From NCBI RefSeq assembly GCF_008370685.1, contig NZ_VTZU01000028.1, positions 17,482 to 81,481 on the forward strand: 64,000 nt of DNA, given 5' to 3'. The notes under the pieces are model-generated. The model searched no databases and was not told the DNA's origin. It worked only from the letters and a program-made list of their open reading frames with translations. The position numbers and the translations under genes were made by a program. This document shows, piece after piece, positions 29,883-39,261 of the stretch; within the stretch, counting starts at the first letter, position 1; every line of letters begins with the position of its first letter. Source of the DNA: Aquimarina sp. RZ0 (GTDB taxonomy: Bacteria > Bacteroidota > Bacteroidia > Flavobacteriales > Flavobacteriaceae).

Positions 29883-32800
29883 ATGTCAAAAAAAAATTCT
29901 ATGTTAAGTAAGAGAGATGAAGACAAATTACTAAAAGAAAGAGAAGAAACTCTTGCTAAGAGAGAAATTATAGATGGCAGAATCCATGGAAACAAAAAGA
30001 TAGACCGAACATTACAGGAGTCTTTTACGGTAGATATTTTTAAACAACAATCAGAGCAATCCAAACAAACTACTTTAGAAGAATACGAAAAAGATATCAA
30101 CCTATGGAGAAAATCTACGAATTCCAGAACCCGTTTGGTAATTATAGAAGCCTCCGAGCAGAACATTCCGAAAATTGCAGAAGCTATTTTCAACGCTTCT
30201 CCGCTAGAACGTGTCATCACTACAGGTTTAAAACTTGGGCTTCAAAACAAATTAAAAAATGAATTAAAAAAATTATGGTCTCAAAAACTAGAATCTTCTA
30301 AGGATTATCAAAAGTTTTTTGAAAATGTTTATCAAAAAAATGGAGGAACCAAAAACTGGGAGTCTTTGTTGCAAGAACTAACAATACGTGAATTATTAGG
30401 TCCCCATGGCACCAAAGAGGATAACGATATTGACTTTGCTAAAATGAGTAAAGAGTTTCCAGAGTTTGATACCGCAACTGAGGAGGTAGTTTGCTATGGA
30501 CAACAAGAGGAACTATTTGAAAAATTGGGAGACCTGGGTAGCAAGATTGACTCTGGAGTCCCTATTTTTTCCATGTACACTGAAGAGCCAAAATCCTGGG
30601 GGCTAGGCAAATGCGCTGCCAAAGATCCCGTTACGATGTTTGATGCTTTAACGGCGGGTAAATATTCACAAGAAATCATCGGTGCTAAAAACGATGAAGA
30701 TTATCAACACATATTGGTAAACCCTATATACAAAGAACAGCTTCAAAATGATAATATCAGCTCTTTTATGGAGTCTAACGGTTTTAGTCATAGCAACGAA
30801 ATAGAGCAAAAAGATCTGGATTATCTCAAAACCATATTATTTGATGAGGCCGTATATCCGCCAAACACAGGACCAAAAGCGATTACCAAAACTATATCCA
30901 AAGCGGGCTCTAATATTGGAGCAGGAAAAGGCGAGGTTATGAAAAAAACATTAATGAAAAATGTGTATGACAAACCTGAGTCATCGATCGTAGAGTCTGA
31001 ATTTTCTGTTGGAGATATTTCTTCTGATGGAGGTAACGATATCATAACAGAAAAACTTGGTCAACGCAATATCTACAAAAAATTCTATGAAGAAAACCTA
31101 AATCATTATCTGGCACAAGGCAAAAACCCTAAAGAAGCTATACAATGGGCGATTGCACAAACTATAGACACGTATAATTATGTAGAAAAAAAGAACGCTA
31201 CCGTAAAAGACTTGATTTGGGGAGAAACAGGAGCAGAAATATGGAGAGACTATGGTATTCATGAGAGTAACAAATTGCAGAATGCCAATAAAAAAGCCAA
31301 TCAATCTTTGAAACCTTCTCCTTATTTATTTGGTGGCGGTGTCGCACTCTCTGCGGTTGGATTAGGCCTTACCTCTGTTGCATCTGCAGGAATAGGAATC
31401 CCTCCCGGAGTATTTATGGGATTAGGAATCACAGGCAATAGTGGATTTACACTCTCTAATGTATTAAAAGGAAACTCTTTATATCATCAGTATCGATCTA
31501 ATAAAGATTATCTCGACAGAGCAAACATGGCCCTAGCACTGGCCAATGGTAAAATGTTTGACGCACAAAGAGAACGCATAGCTATTATCAATAAAAGGTT
31601 GAATAACATAAAAAATGGTATCCCAAATAAGGAAACAGAGCAAGATCAAATACCTGTTGCTACATATGCCGGTGATTTTCAAACCAGAAAGGAAGAATAT
31701 AAAACTAGATTAAAAGATATTTTAGAGAAAATCGATGGTGATAATGATCTGGAGATAAAAACAATAAAAGGATCCGTTAACCAGGAAGACCTAAAATCGT
31801 TTACGATGGACCTTTACCTGGCACAGGCAAAACGTACCAAAGCAGGAAAAGAAGAAGAATACTCTAGAAACCTACAAGCTTGGAAAAATTCTATAGCCAG
31901 CAGACCTAGACTTACCATTATCGAAGCAGAAAAAGACAACCTGGCTAGTTTGGCAGATATCACAATAAACGCAAGTCCTCTAGAACGAGTATTGATTACA
32001 GGGCTGAACGATGAACTTAAGAAAACGTTTACCGAGGAAATAAAAAAAGTATGGCGGTCTAAATTACAAATGGATGCTGCCACTCTTACTCAAGAACAGC
32101 AGCAAAAATCTGATCATTACAAAAAGGAATTCATTAAACAGTTTTGCACCAAAAATACTCGTGTAAAAATAACAGATGGCGTAAAGGAAAAGTCTTCCAT
32201 AATTCAAGAAGCACAAAATTATTTCTCTGAAAATAATCAAATAGATGATCAACAAAACTATATAAAAGAAGAACTACAGAAACGACAAGAAGCTGTAGAC
32301 CAAAAATGGAAGGAATACTTTGAAAATAACTCTAGCAATCTTGACAACTTGGTAGAAAACCAATTAGAGGCAGCGAATCTTTCTGAACTTTTGGGGCCGC
32401 ATCTACAGCAAACCGACTTGGATATTTGCCATAGAACCCTAGCCAATCGATTTGAACAGTTTGATGCAAATGTAGAAGAGGTACTATGTTATGGCCAGAG
32501 TGAGGAATTACCAAAGAGTTTGGGTAATCTTGGGCAAAATATTGGCAAAGGGGTCCCTAACATTGTTATTAAATCTCAAGCCATTGAAGCATCAGAAAAC
32601 GGGTTATGGAAAGGACAAGCCAATGATCCTAAAACTTTTTTAAAGGAAATCACCAAAGGAAAATCGGCAGAAGCCTTATTTGATCCACAAAAAGACGGAA
32701 CTTATAAGAATATTATCTTATGCCCAAGCCTCCAAAAACTATTTGATCAAAAAGAAATTACTGAAGGAATGCCGCAAGAGGATCTTGATTTTTTTAAGAA

Positions 32801-34115
32801 AATATTTATAGAGGAAGCATTATATCCCGCAGAAACCAGTCCCGAAGCTATTACCAAAACTATTTCTAAAGCTTCTTCTAAACTTTCGGCTATTGCAGGA
32901 CAAGATGTAGCCAAAGATCTAAAGTGGAGTATGATAGGTCTTCCTAAATCTACTGCAACCGAAGTAGATTATGCTATTATGAGCATGGTAAAAGATGGTG
33001 GAAATGACTTGATTAAAGAGCAACTAGACAAAAAAAACACCTATAAACAATTTTATGAGAACCTTAGAACTACTTTGATAGACCAATACCAATATGCACC
33101 AGAGCTTGCTACCCAAAAAGCTTTTGCACAAATGGCTGCACTTTATCAAAAAAATGAAAAGGAAAATCCAGAAATACAACGTCTGGCAAAAGGAGATGAA
33201 CAACACTCTGGGGCAGAACAATGGAGAGAACTAGGACTAAAATACACCAACAAAACCCAAAAGACTACCCAACGGGGATTAAAATGGGCGAATATTTCTG
33301 GTGGTGCTAATGTAGCAGGTATAGGCTTACAAATTGCAGGTGTCCCGATGATGTTTGTTCCAGGTATAGGTCAAGGGGTTTGGTTAGGGTTAGGGATTAC
33401 TGGTGCGGCGCTTCAAGTAGGGGCAATAGGATCTTTATATCGATCTACCCAACATATGAAAAAAGCAAACGGCACATTACTCCCTATTGCAAACTTTGCC
33501 TATGCCGAAGCTAATGAAAAAATGTTTCAAGCACACCAAATAAGAGAAGCTTGCACAGAAAGTTATCTTAAAAGTATTAATCAACAACTAAAAACACGCG
33601 GTTCGATTATACAAAAGCCTACCTTGCATACAAAACAAAATATTGAAAAAAAGGTTAACAAAGGTAAAACGCCCCGAGAATGGAAACATATAAAAGGTGC
33701 CAGAAACCCTAATATTGGAGGAAATAGAATTTTAGTAGAAAGACCTGTACCTTACCATTCGTCACAACCCAGTAATAAAAAGTCTATTGATGCCCCTTCT
33801 AATCGATCAAAAGACCCTATTCCTTCTGTATTCAAAAAATTAAAGAAAAAAAGCATTTCAGTTGATAATCCTAAATCAGAAAAAAGAGGGAAATTTCATT
33901 CTAGAGAACCAAGATTAGTATGGACCCAGATCGAAGGTGTAAAAAGTCCTAATGGTAATCCATTAATTGCTTTAGAACAAGCTGGCCGATACCTTAATCA
34001 CTCGCCAAACATATCGTTTGATTACAGCTCTAAAGACAAGAGAACATCCACAACAAACAATACACCGGTGAAAAATAAACTTAAAAAGCTTTTAAAAAAA
34101 TTAAAGAGACAATAA
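29883..34115 (+). CDS. 1410-aa protein of two homologous modules, unknown function
   Basis: No signal peptide and no recognised family. Two copies of a ~550-600-residue module follow each other. Shared blocks, with positions in copy 1/copy 2: R-x-R-L-x-I-I-E-A then N-A-S-P-L-E-R-V (82/673), E-L-L-G-P-H (171/834), E-E-V-x-C-Y-G-Q (201/867), A-I-T-K-T-I-S-K-A, D-G-G-N-D (381/1038), G-A-E-x-W-R, and a Gly-rich hydrophobic hairpin (480-528/1136-1188) ending L-G-I-T-G. Copy 2 has an additional charged insert (about 728-800). The basic tail (1230-1410) carries two W-x2-I-x-G-x-K/R-x-P-N units and ends in K-K-L-L-K-K-L-K-R. The paired hydrophobic hairpins suggest membrane insertion. The IS66 insertion left the ATG intact but separated it from its native leader. 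Confidence 0.8.
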   Translation: MSKKNSMLSKRDEDKLLKEREETLAKREIIDGRIHGNKKIDRTLQESFTVDIFKQQSEQSKQTTLEEYEKDINLWRKSTNSRTRLVIIEASEQNIPKIAEAIFNASPLERVITTGLKLGLQNKLKNELKKLWSQKLESSKDYQKFFENVYQKNGGTKNWESLLQELTIRELLGPHGTKEDNDIDFAKMSKEFPEFDTATEEVVCYGQQEELFEKLGDLGSKIDSGVPIFSMYTEEPKSWGLGKCAAKDPVTMFDALTAGKYSQEIIGAKNDEDYQHILVNPIYKEQLQNDNISSFMESNGFSHSNEIEQKDLDYLKTILFDEAVYPPNTGPKAITKTISKAGSNIGAGKGEVMKKTLMKNVYDKPESSIVESEFSVGDISSDGGNDIITEKLGQRNIYKKFYEENLNHYLAQGKNPKEAIQWAIAQTIDTYNYVEKKNATVKDLIWGETGAEIWRDYGIHESNKLQNANKKANQSLKPSPYLFGGGVALSAVGLGLTSVASAGIGIPPGVFMGLGITGNSGFTLSNVLKGNSLYHQYRSNKDYLDRANMALALANGKMFDAQRERIAIINKRLNNIKNGIPNKETEQDQIPVATYAGDFQTRKEEYKTRLKDILEKIDGDNDLEIKTIKGSVNQEDLKSFTMDLYLAQAKRTKAGKEEEYSRNLQAWKNSIASRPRLTIIEAEKDNLASLADITINASPLERVLITGLNDELKKTFTEEIKKVWRSKLQMDAATLTQEQQQKSDHYKKEFIKQFCTKNTRVKITDGVKEKSSIIQEAQNYFSENNQIDDQQNYIKEELQKRQEAVDQKWKEYFENNSSNLDNLVENQLEAANLSELLGPHLQQTDLDICHRTLANRFEQFDANVEEVLCYGQSEELPKSLGNLGQNIGKGVPNIVIKSQAIEASENGLWKGQANDPKTFLKEITKGKSAEALFDPQKDGTYKNIILCPSLQKLFDQKEITEGMPQEDLDFFKKIFIEEALYPAETSPEAITKTISKASSKLSAIAGQDVAKDLKWSMIGLPKSTATEVDYAIMSMVKDGGNDLIKEQLDKKNTYKQFYENLRTTLIDQYQYAPELATQKAFAQMAALYQKNEKENPEIQRLAKGDEQHSGAEQWRELGLKYTNKTQKTTQRGLKWANISGGANVAGIGLQIAGVPMMFVPGIGQGVWLGLGITGAALQVGAIGSLYRSTQHMKKANGTLLPIANFAYAEANEKMFQAHQIREACTESYLKSINQQLKTRGSIIQKPTLHTKQNIEKKVNKGKTPREWKHIKGARNPNIGGNRILVERPVPYHSSQPSNKKSIDAPSNRSKDPIPSVFKKLKKKSISVDNPKSEKRGKFHSREPRLVWTQIEGVKSPNGNPLIALEQAGRYLNHSPNISFDYSSKDKRTSTTNNTPVKNKLKKLLKKLKRQ

Positions 34116-34147
34116 GTTCGATTATTTACTTGATAAATAACAGCTAG
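34116..34147. other. Short spacer after the two-module gene
   Basis: No terminator hairpin with a T run is visible after the 1410-aa gene; transcription may run into the gene remnants at 34148-34590. Confidence 0.3.
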
Positions 34148-34288
34148 GATTCTGGAGACAATTCGACTGTAAATTCCTATGAAGTTGACCCAGGTATTCC
34201 TCTTTACATTGAGCATAGCAAAACAGTTCCCGCCAGCCTTTATCATCATTTTAAAAGAATCGGTTCCTTATATGGAACCAATACCTAA
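34148..34288 (+). pseudogene. C-terminal remnant of an unknown gene
   Basis: A 46-codon open stretch without start codon, preceded by an in-frame TAG, reads as convincing protein (P-G-I-P-L-Y-I-E-H, then Y-H-H-F-K-R-I-G). It ends just past a GGTTCC / GGAACC hairpin (34262-34279). Probably the tail of a gene lost when the island boundary formed. Family unknown. Confidence 0.35.
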
Positions 34289-34350
34289 AAAAATATAAGC
34301 GATATCTGTCCAACATTAATAGTACTTTTGTTGTTAATTTTTTGATAGCA

Positions 34351-34590
34351 ATGCAGCAAAGAAAATCTTGGGACACAGCAGTAAAACATCTTACGCGATC
34401 CGGAGTCACATATGATATGTTAACTCCTGAACAAATTAAATTTTCCTGAAATAAAGAGCAACGAAATGAAAGGGAATGTGCTGAACGGCATTGTATCTCG
34501 GTTTTTATAGAAGAACCTGCCGAACCTAAAACTGGAGAGACAGTGTATGAGAAAACGTCAAAATTTCTTAAATTAACATTCGAAAAATGA
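34351..34590 (+). pseudogene. Small unknown gene with in-frame TGA, overlapping the AraC gene
   Basis: From ATG at 34351 the frame stays open to a TGA at 34588-34590 except for one TGA at 34447-34449. The product would be about 79 residues, beginning with a helix containing W-D-T-A-V and S-G-V-T-Y-D and ending with E-T-V-Y-E-K. Its last stop overlaps the ATG of the AraC-type gene (ATGA), the arrangement of translationally coupled genes, so it was probably a real partner. The internal TGA suggests decay. No family recognised. Confidence 0.4.
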
Positions 34591-35441
34591 CCCGTGATTT
34601 TATCCATATCAATGACTTTGTAATTTTAGTTGAAGAAGCAAATGCAACTAAGGTAGAAGTAGATGCGTGTTATTTTGATGAGCCCATTGTAGCTGTGGCT
34701 TTTTACGGTTCTGGCAATGTAGATTTAGCGGTTAAATACGGTGAAAAACGAAAAGACTTTCATTACACCAAAGGACTTTCCTTTGCTTTTTATGCAGATG
34801 AAAAAGTAGAGTTTGAACATACCGTTAGCCCAGAAAAGAGCCTTAAATGTATCGTTGTGGCTACCAAGATGAGTAAACTTGAAGAACTCCCGAATCAAGA
34901 AGGCGAATTGTTCTCTGACTTGCTGAATGAATTAGTCAATCCTAAAGACCATTACGTAGAAGGGCCAAGTTTTTTTATGACGCCAGAGATGGAACACATC
35001 GTGGACGCTTTTTTCTCAAACACCTATTCAGGAAAAACCAAAATGATGTTTTGCAGAAGTCAGATTACTGCTTTACTATCGCATTTCTTTGGTCAGCTTG
35101 CATTGAAACAGGAAGAAGCGTCAAAACCACTGCACAGAGAGCAACTGAATAAAGCAAAAGATATTCTCTTGGAAAATTTAGAGAATCCGCCATCACTTTC
35201 AGAACTTTCCAAAGCTATCGGGTTTAATACAACCCGACTCAAGAAAGAATTTAAAGCTATTTTTGGCGTTCCTGTCTTTAAATATCTTCAAAATGAACGG
35301 CTAACTTCTGCCCACAAACTTATCAGTGAAAATGAAGCTACTGTTCAAGAAGCAGCGTGGCAGGTAGGTTATGATAGTCTTAGCTCATTTTCTAACGCTT
35401 TCGCGAAAAAGTTTGGCTATCGCCCAAGCCAGATTAAGTAA
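34587..35441 (+). CDS. AraC-family transcriptional regulator
   Basis: A 284-aa regulator with an N-terminal effector-like domain (1-180) and two C-terminal helix-turn-helix motifs (about 187-284), ending with A-F-A-K-K-F-G-Y-R-P-S-Q. The recognition helices S-L-S-E-L-S-K-A-I-G-F-N-T-T-R-L-K and V-Q-E-A-A-W-Q-V-G-Y are standard; the N-terminal half resembles PchR-like regulators. It is the leftmost gene of the island and one of few on the plus strand, and contains the first TTTCGCGAAA palindrome (35399-35408). It could control the minus-strand operons through the paired operators described below. Confidence 0.9.
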   Translation: MTRDFIHINDFVILVEEANATKVEVDACYFDEPIVAVAFYGSGNVDLAVKYGEKRKDFHYTKGLSFAFYADEKVEFEHTVSPEKSLKCIVVATKMSKLEELPNQEGELFSDLLNELVNPKDHYVEGPSFFMTPEMEHIVDAFFSNTYSGKTKMMFCRSQITALLSHFFGQLALKQEEASKPLHREQLNKAKDILLENLENPPSLSELSKAIGFNTTRLKKEFKAIFGVPVFKYLQNERLTSAHKLISENEATVQEAAWQVGYDSLSSFSNAFAKKFGYRPSQIK

Positions 35442-35466
35442 TCCAAAAATTCACTGAAATTCTTTT

Positions 35467-36219
35467 CTAGTCCATCGGTAAAAATGCGAGACTCAAAAAG
35501 AAAATGTTGGTTGTCATATGTACCAAAAGTGGATATTGAAAACCAAAGGCAACCCTTGTGTATCCTGCAATAGTTGCGCTGAATAGTTGTGGAAGTGTTA
35601 GAATAGGCATCCACAAAAGGTTGACTAAACTTAACTCAAAATTAAAAATGTGTAACCAAGCAAAACTTAGGCAAGACAAGTAGTATATCACTCTAAAATT
35701 CTTCTCCCAAAATTGCCGTAACACTAAACAAATGTTCTTTTTTCTGCAAACGGCATACGTAATTAGGACTATTATAACAGCGGTTATTACTCTATACCAT
35801 AATGAGTCATCTATAAGCGATAATCTACTTTTAAAGACTGCCTTAGTTAGAATGTAATATGAAAATCCTCCGGTGGTTAAGGCAAGATATATTGGATTAA
35901 ATTTTAGTGACAGTCTAAAGGTAATCTCTTCAAATAGTGGTAATACAACCCCACCAACCACCAATAGAAGTATAGGAGAAAAACGCTCTGCCATATTTGT
36001 TGAAGTCAGATTCTCAGGGTCATAAATGAACTGTAGTAATGATGCTACTACTACTGAGAAAACTACCTTGATTAAAAAGAGCCCGATGGTGTCATAGACT
36101 TTACTTCTCGTACTTTTTTGCAGCCCTGTATTATAGACAGGGGATTTAATAAAAGCACTTAAGTCCTTTATCAAAGACCAATAATATTTAGGCTTGATGA
36201 GTGGATACGATATCATCAT
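35467..36219 (-). CDS. CPBP-family intramembrane metalloprotease
   Basis: A 250-aa protein with about six hydrophobic segments. Motifs of the CAAX/CPBP (Abi) family are in place: E-E-I-T-F-R near 99-104, the H of A-W-L-H near 197 and H-M-T-T-N near 236. These proteases cleave within membranes and in bacteria are often tied to bacteriocin immunity. Its start overlaps the stop of the upstream serine hydrolase gene by four bases, so the two are one operon. Confidence 0.85.
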   Translation of the reverse strand: MMISYPLIKPKYYWSLIKDLSAFIKSPVYNTGLQKSTRSKVYDTIGLFLIKVVFSVVVASLLQFIYDPENLTSTNMAERFSPILLLVVGGVVLPLFEEITFRLSLKFNPIYLALTTGGFSYYILTKAVFKSRLSLIDDSLWYRVITAVIIVLITYAVCRKKNICLVLRQFWEKNFRVIYYLSCLSFAWLHIFNFELSLVNLLWMPILTLPQLFSATIAGYTRVAFGFQYPLLVHMTTNIFFLSLAFLPMD

Positions 36220-37478
36220 TTTTTAGTTTTTTTAAGAATGAAAGCGATAGATATGACCAAAACCAAAATGATGACCACGCCAATAATCATAATTTGAATC
36301 ATCTTTCCCAGTTGCCTTTTAAAGAGAAGTGCATCTACTTTACCTGTGTGGATATACACCCAATCGCTCGCTATTCTTGTGGCAAAATCAGCGCTTCCTG
36401 TTGTTAAAAGAATAATGCCATCTTTTGTTACAGGATTGTATCGAAAAGCCGTGTTAATAGGTGGATTGTTCTTTCCGTCGTGACCTATGATAAAGTTTTG
36501 GTTGTCTATTTCGGTATATAAAAAGGTGCCTAACCCATAAATGGGAGCTCCAAGTGTTTCTGCTTCCGCCTGCCACATCATTTTTTGAAAATCAGTTGAT
36601 AATGGTTTTTGATTAGTATGGTCTTTATCAAATAAATAAAAGAGCTTTTCTAAGTCTGCCAAAGTGGTGTAAAGCGCACTTGCTGCCTGTGCTGTATAAT
36701 AGCGATGTCTTGCTTTTGAACCATCTGAATTGTAGAAATCTGCTACGCTTTCGCGAAAGCGTTCATCCCATTCATAAAAGGACGATATCATTTGTAATGG
36801 CTCAAAAATTTCAGTTTTCATATAGGCATCGAAAGATTGCCCACTTACTTCTTCAACAATAAGTTGCAAAAGGGTGAAACCACCACCTGAGTATCGCCAC
36901 TCAATTCCTGGCTCGATACCAACGACCGTTCTACCATCACTACCTGAGTCTGCATCTTTCGCTTTGGTTAAGGATGCTTCTAAAGTTTGAACATCTTCTG
37001 TATTTTCAAAACCCGCATAACCGAGACCATCGGTTAATCCTGCGGTATGACTTAACAAATATCTTACTGTTACTTTTGAATTGTCAAAGTCACTTTTTGG
37101 TAAGTGCCATCTGGTCAGGTATTGGTTTATTGGAACATCTAAATCTAATCTTCCATCTTGTACAAGTTTCATCACGCCAATGGCAGAAACAAACTTAGAT
37201 AATGATGCCACTTGAAAAACGGTATTTCTATCTACAGTCTTACCATTCGAGTGAAAAGACTCTGCTGTAAGTTTTCCATTTTTAAAAACTCCCAAAGCCA
37301 TATTACCAATAAACTCATTTTGTAACTCCTCTTGTACAGAGGAAATAAACTCATTAGGTGCTTTTTCCTGTGTAAATGGTGTATACCACCACCCTCTATC
37401 AGTACCAAAGGAAATTATTGTTGCATACACTGCAATCAATACAATTGCACATACCGTATATTTTAAAAATCGTTTCAT
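36216..37478 (-). CDS. Serine hydrolase, class C beta-lactamase/PBP-like
   Basis: A 420-aa protein with an N-terminal membrane anchor (about 5-25), a periplasmic beta-lactamase-like domain and a C-terminal helix (about 395-415). S-L-S-K near residue 94 is the catalytic S-x-x-K; the Y-S-G near 197 replaces the usual Y-x-N; H-D-G near 334 is the third motif. Probably a D-aminopeptidase/esterase-type hydrolase rather than a beta-lactamase. First gene of the pair with the CPBP protease. A TTTCGCGAAA palindrome lies inside (36749-36758). Confidence 0.88.
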   Translation of the reverse strand: MKRFLKYTVCAIVLIAVYATIISFGTDRGWWYTPFTQEKAPNEFISSVQEELQNEFIGNMALGVFKNGKLTAESFHSNGKTVDRNTVFQVASLSKFVSAIGVMKLVQDGRLDLDVPINQYLTRWHLPKSDFDNSKVTVRYLLSHTAGLTDGLGYAGFENTEDVQTLEASLTKAKDADSGSDGRTVVGIEPGIEWRYSGGGFTLLQLIVEEVSGQSFDAYMKTEIFEPLQMISSFYEWDERFRESVADFYNSDGSKARHRYYTAQAASALYTTLADLEKLFYLFDKDHTNQKPLSTDFQKMMWQAEAETLGAPIYGLGTFLYTEIDNQNFIIGHDGKNNPPINTAFRYNPVTKDGIILLTTGSADFATRIASDWVYIHTGKVDALLFKRQLGKMIQIMIIGVVIILVLVISIAFILKKTKK

Positions 37479-37541
37479 AGGCCGAGTTTTGAAAAGGATA
37501 TTTTATCTATAGAAGTAAATTCTAAAGTGAAACAAGACATT

Positions 37542-37580
37542 AAAAGGCCCTGAAAACTCGTCGCGTTTTACAGAGCCTTT
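37542..37580 (-). terminator. Terminator of the NmrA-like gene
   Basis: AGGCCCTGAAAACT pairs imperfectly with CGTTTTACAGAGCCT; read on the minus strand the stem ends in TTTTAA. It stands just past the stop at 37590. Confidence 0.7.
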
Positions 37581-37589
37581 GCTTACTAA

Positions 37590-38435
37590 TTAGTTGGTTT
37601 GAGGTACTGCTACATTCCAAGCACCTGTAGCTGCCACTTTTGCAGCATACTCAGTAAAGTCGATAGCTTTTCTACCCAACACTTTTTCAACGTCATAAGA
37701 AATCTCTTGGTTATCTGGATTTCCTAACACTTCTTTAAATAAGTAACCGAAGAGCCAAACATAAGAATCTGGCAATCCCGCTTTTCTCATCCCATCCTTA
37801 AATTCTTCAATAGAAATAGGCACATACTGTAGCTCTCTGTTGCTAGCTTTCGCCATAATCCCAACAACTTCTTCAAAAGTCCTCATTTCTGGACCCGTTA
37901 CGGTAATAGTTTGGCCGTTGTAAGCGTCATCCACTAATACCTTAGAGACTACATCTGCGATGTCATTGGCATCTACAAAGGGAATTCTAGCTTCTGGCAT
38001 AGGTAGTGCTACAACACCATCTAATACAAAGTCTATAAAAGCACCTTCACTAAAATTCTGGTTGAACCAAGATGCTCGAACCAAGGTGTAGTCTAAGCCA
38101 GAATTTGCTACAATTTGTTCGCAGGCTTCCGCCTCAGTTTCTCCTTTACCCGATAACAATACTACTTTTTGTAGTCCAGCTTTTTTAGCCTTTTCGGTTA
38201 AGGTGGTTATGGCCTCTTTCGAGCCTGGCACAGCCAAGTCTGGATAGTACACGATATAGGCTCTATCCATACCCTCTAATACGGCGTCATACGTTTCTGG
38301 GTTTTCCCAATCTAAAGCGGGAGTAGTGCTATGGCCAACAGCTCGAACGTTGTATCCAGCTTCCTTTAAATTTTTCACTACTCGGCGACCAGTTTTTCCC
38401 GTTCCTCCGATGACTACGATGTTTTCAGTTTTCAT
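37590..38435 (-). CDS. NmrA-like NAD(P)-binding protein
   Basis: A 281-aa Rossmann protein with G-G-T-G-K-T-G-R-R at 10-18. Compared with catalytic SDRs it lacks the Y-x3-K pair, as usual in the NmrA/ergot-type group; R-A-S-W-F-N-Q-N-F near 141 is characteristic. Likely an oxidoreductase or redox sensor with unknown substrate. It may share a promoter with the DUF5367 gene 60 bp upstream, and ends at a terminator. Confidence 0.85.
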   Translation of the reverse strand: MKTENIVVIGGTGKTGRRVVKNLKEAGYNVRAVGHSTTPALDWENPETYDAVLEGMDRAYIVYYPDLAVPGSKEAITTLTEKAKKAGLQKVVLLSGKGETEAEACEQIVANSGLDYTLVRASWFNQNFSEGAFIDFVLDGVVALPMPEARIPFVDANDIADVVSKVLVDDAYNGQTITVTGPEMRTFEEVVGIMAKASNRELQYVPISIEEFKDGMRKAGLPDSYVWLFGYLFKEVLGNPDNQEISYDVEKVLGRKAIDFTEYAAKVAATGAWNVAVPQTN

Positions 38436-38495
38436 TTTTATTTGTTTTTAAATTGATAAATAATTGTGCTTCAACTCTTGAAGTCTTTTTTGATT

Positions 38496-38903
38496 CTATT
38501 TTTGAAAATTTGATATGGTTCTTTTGGTATAGACTTTAGTAAACCAATAGAGTGTAGCGATGGCTATAAACTCAAGACCTATTAGCCAAAAGCCCAAGTC
38601 TGTAAAAAATTCGTAATGAGAACCTCCGTATGGAATAATAAAAAGAGGTACTGTTATCAATGCATCCAGAATGGCCGCAATCAAAAAGAATGTTAGTCCA
38701 ACCCTGTATCCTTGGGTATGATTTTCCTTCTCATAATACCGCTTTGCTCCAAGCCACGCCAATGGTATTACTGCAATGAATAACGCAGTGTTTGCTTGTT
38801 CTGCTGGGTTTTCTAAGACGGGGATGAAAAACGATATATTGTATACGCTCACCCCAATAATCCAGATAATAATTCCAATACTGATAGCTCTAAAATATTT
38901 CAT
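38496..38903 (-). CDS. DUF5367 membrane protein
   Basis: A 135-aa inner-membrane protein with four hydrophobic helices and short loops, matching the general pattern of DUF5367. Its start overlaps the end of the upstream gene (38890) by 14 bases, so both are co-translated. Function unknown. Confidence 0.7.
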   Translation of the reverse strand: MKYFRAISIGIIIWIIGVSVYNISFFIPVLENPAEQANTALFIAVIPLAWLGAKRYYEKENHTQGYRVGLTFFLIAAILDALITVPLFIIPYGGSHYEFFTDLGFWLIGLEFIAIATLYWFTKVYTKRTISNFQK

Positions 38904-39195
38904 AACTGTTCGTTTTTGATTGATTGTAAAATGAAAGCGGTCTTACTTGACCTATATGCGCAAATTGCTCACTTGCCAAATAATGAAGTTCCTTATGAAA
39001 GAGTTCATTTCGTTTTAGGAAACGAATCACCTTCTCTTTGGTTGAATGGCTACTGTGTAATCTTAAAACCTTATCATTATCCTCTAGGTCAAAATTCCAT
39101 TGACCAGTACCAACGATAACATCCAAATGGGGTCGGATAGCTAGAAGCTGTATCTCCTGTACATATGTTGCTAGTAAATGAAAATTGGTATTCAT
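38890..39195 (-). CDS. Small conserved protein, paralog of the one at 47519
   Basis: A 101-aa soluble protein, about three quarters identical over 91 residues to the protein at 47519-47809. Both carry L-L-A-T-Y-V-Q-E at the start, the core W-N-F-D-L-E-D-x-D-K-V-L-R-L and R-N-E-L-F-H-K-E-L-H-Y-L. The core resembles small ferredoxin-fold (HMA-like) proteins without the C-x-x-C metal site; this is only an inference. It belongs to the operon running from the cytochrome c-like gene to the DUF5367 gene. Confidence 0.75.
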   Translation of the reverse strand: MNTNFHLLATYVQEIQLLAIRPHLDVIVGTGQWNFDLEDNDKVLRLHSSHSTKEKVIRFLKRNELFHKELHYLASEQFAHIGQVRPLSFYNQSKTNSYEIF

Positions 39196-39261
39196 AATTC
39201 TTTTGTTTTGCGGTTATCTAATTGCTTAAACTTGGCTGATTACGCTTTTGCGAAAGTGTCT

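Noticed and set aside
34447..34449. TGA recoding (selenocysteine or Trp)
   Set aside because: Flavobacteria use the standard code, TGA ends real genes in this window, and no SECIS-like structure is evident.
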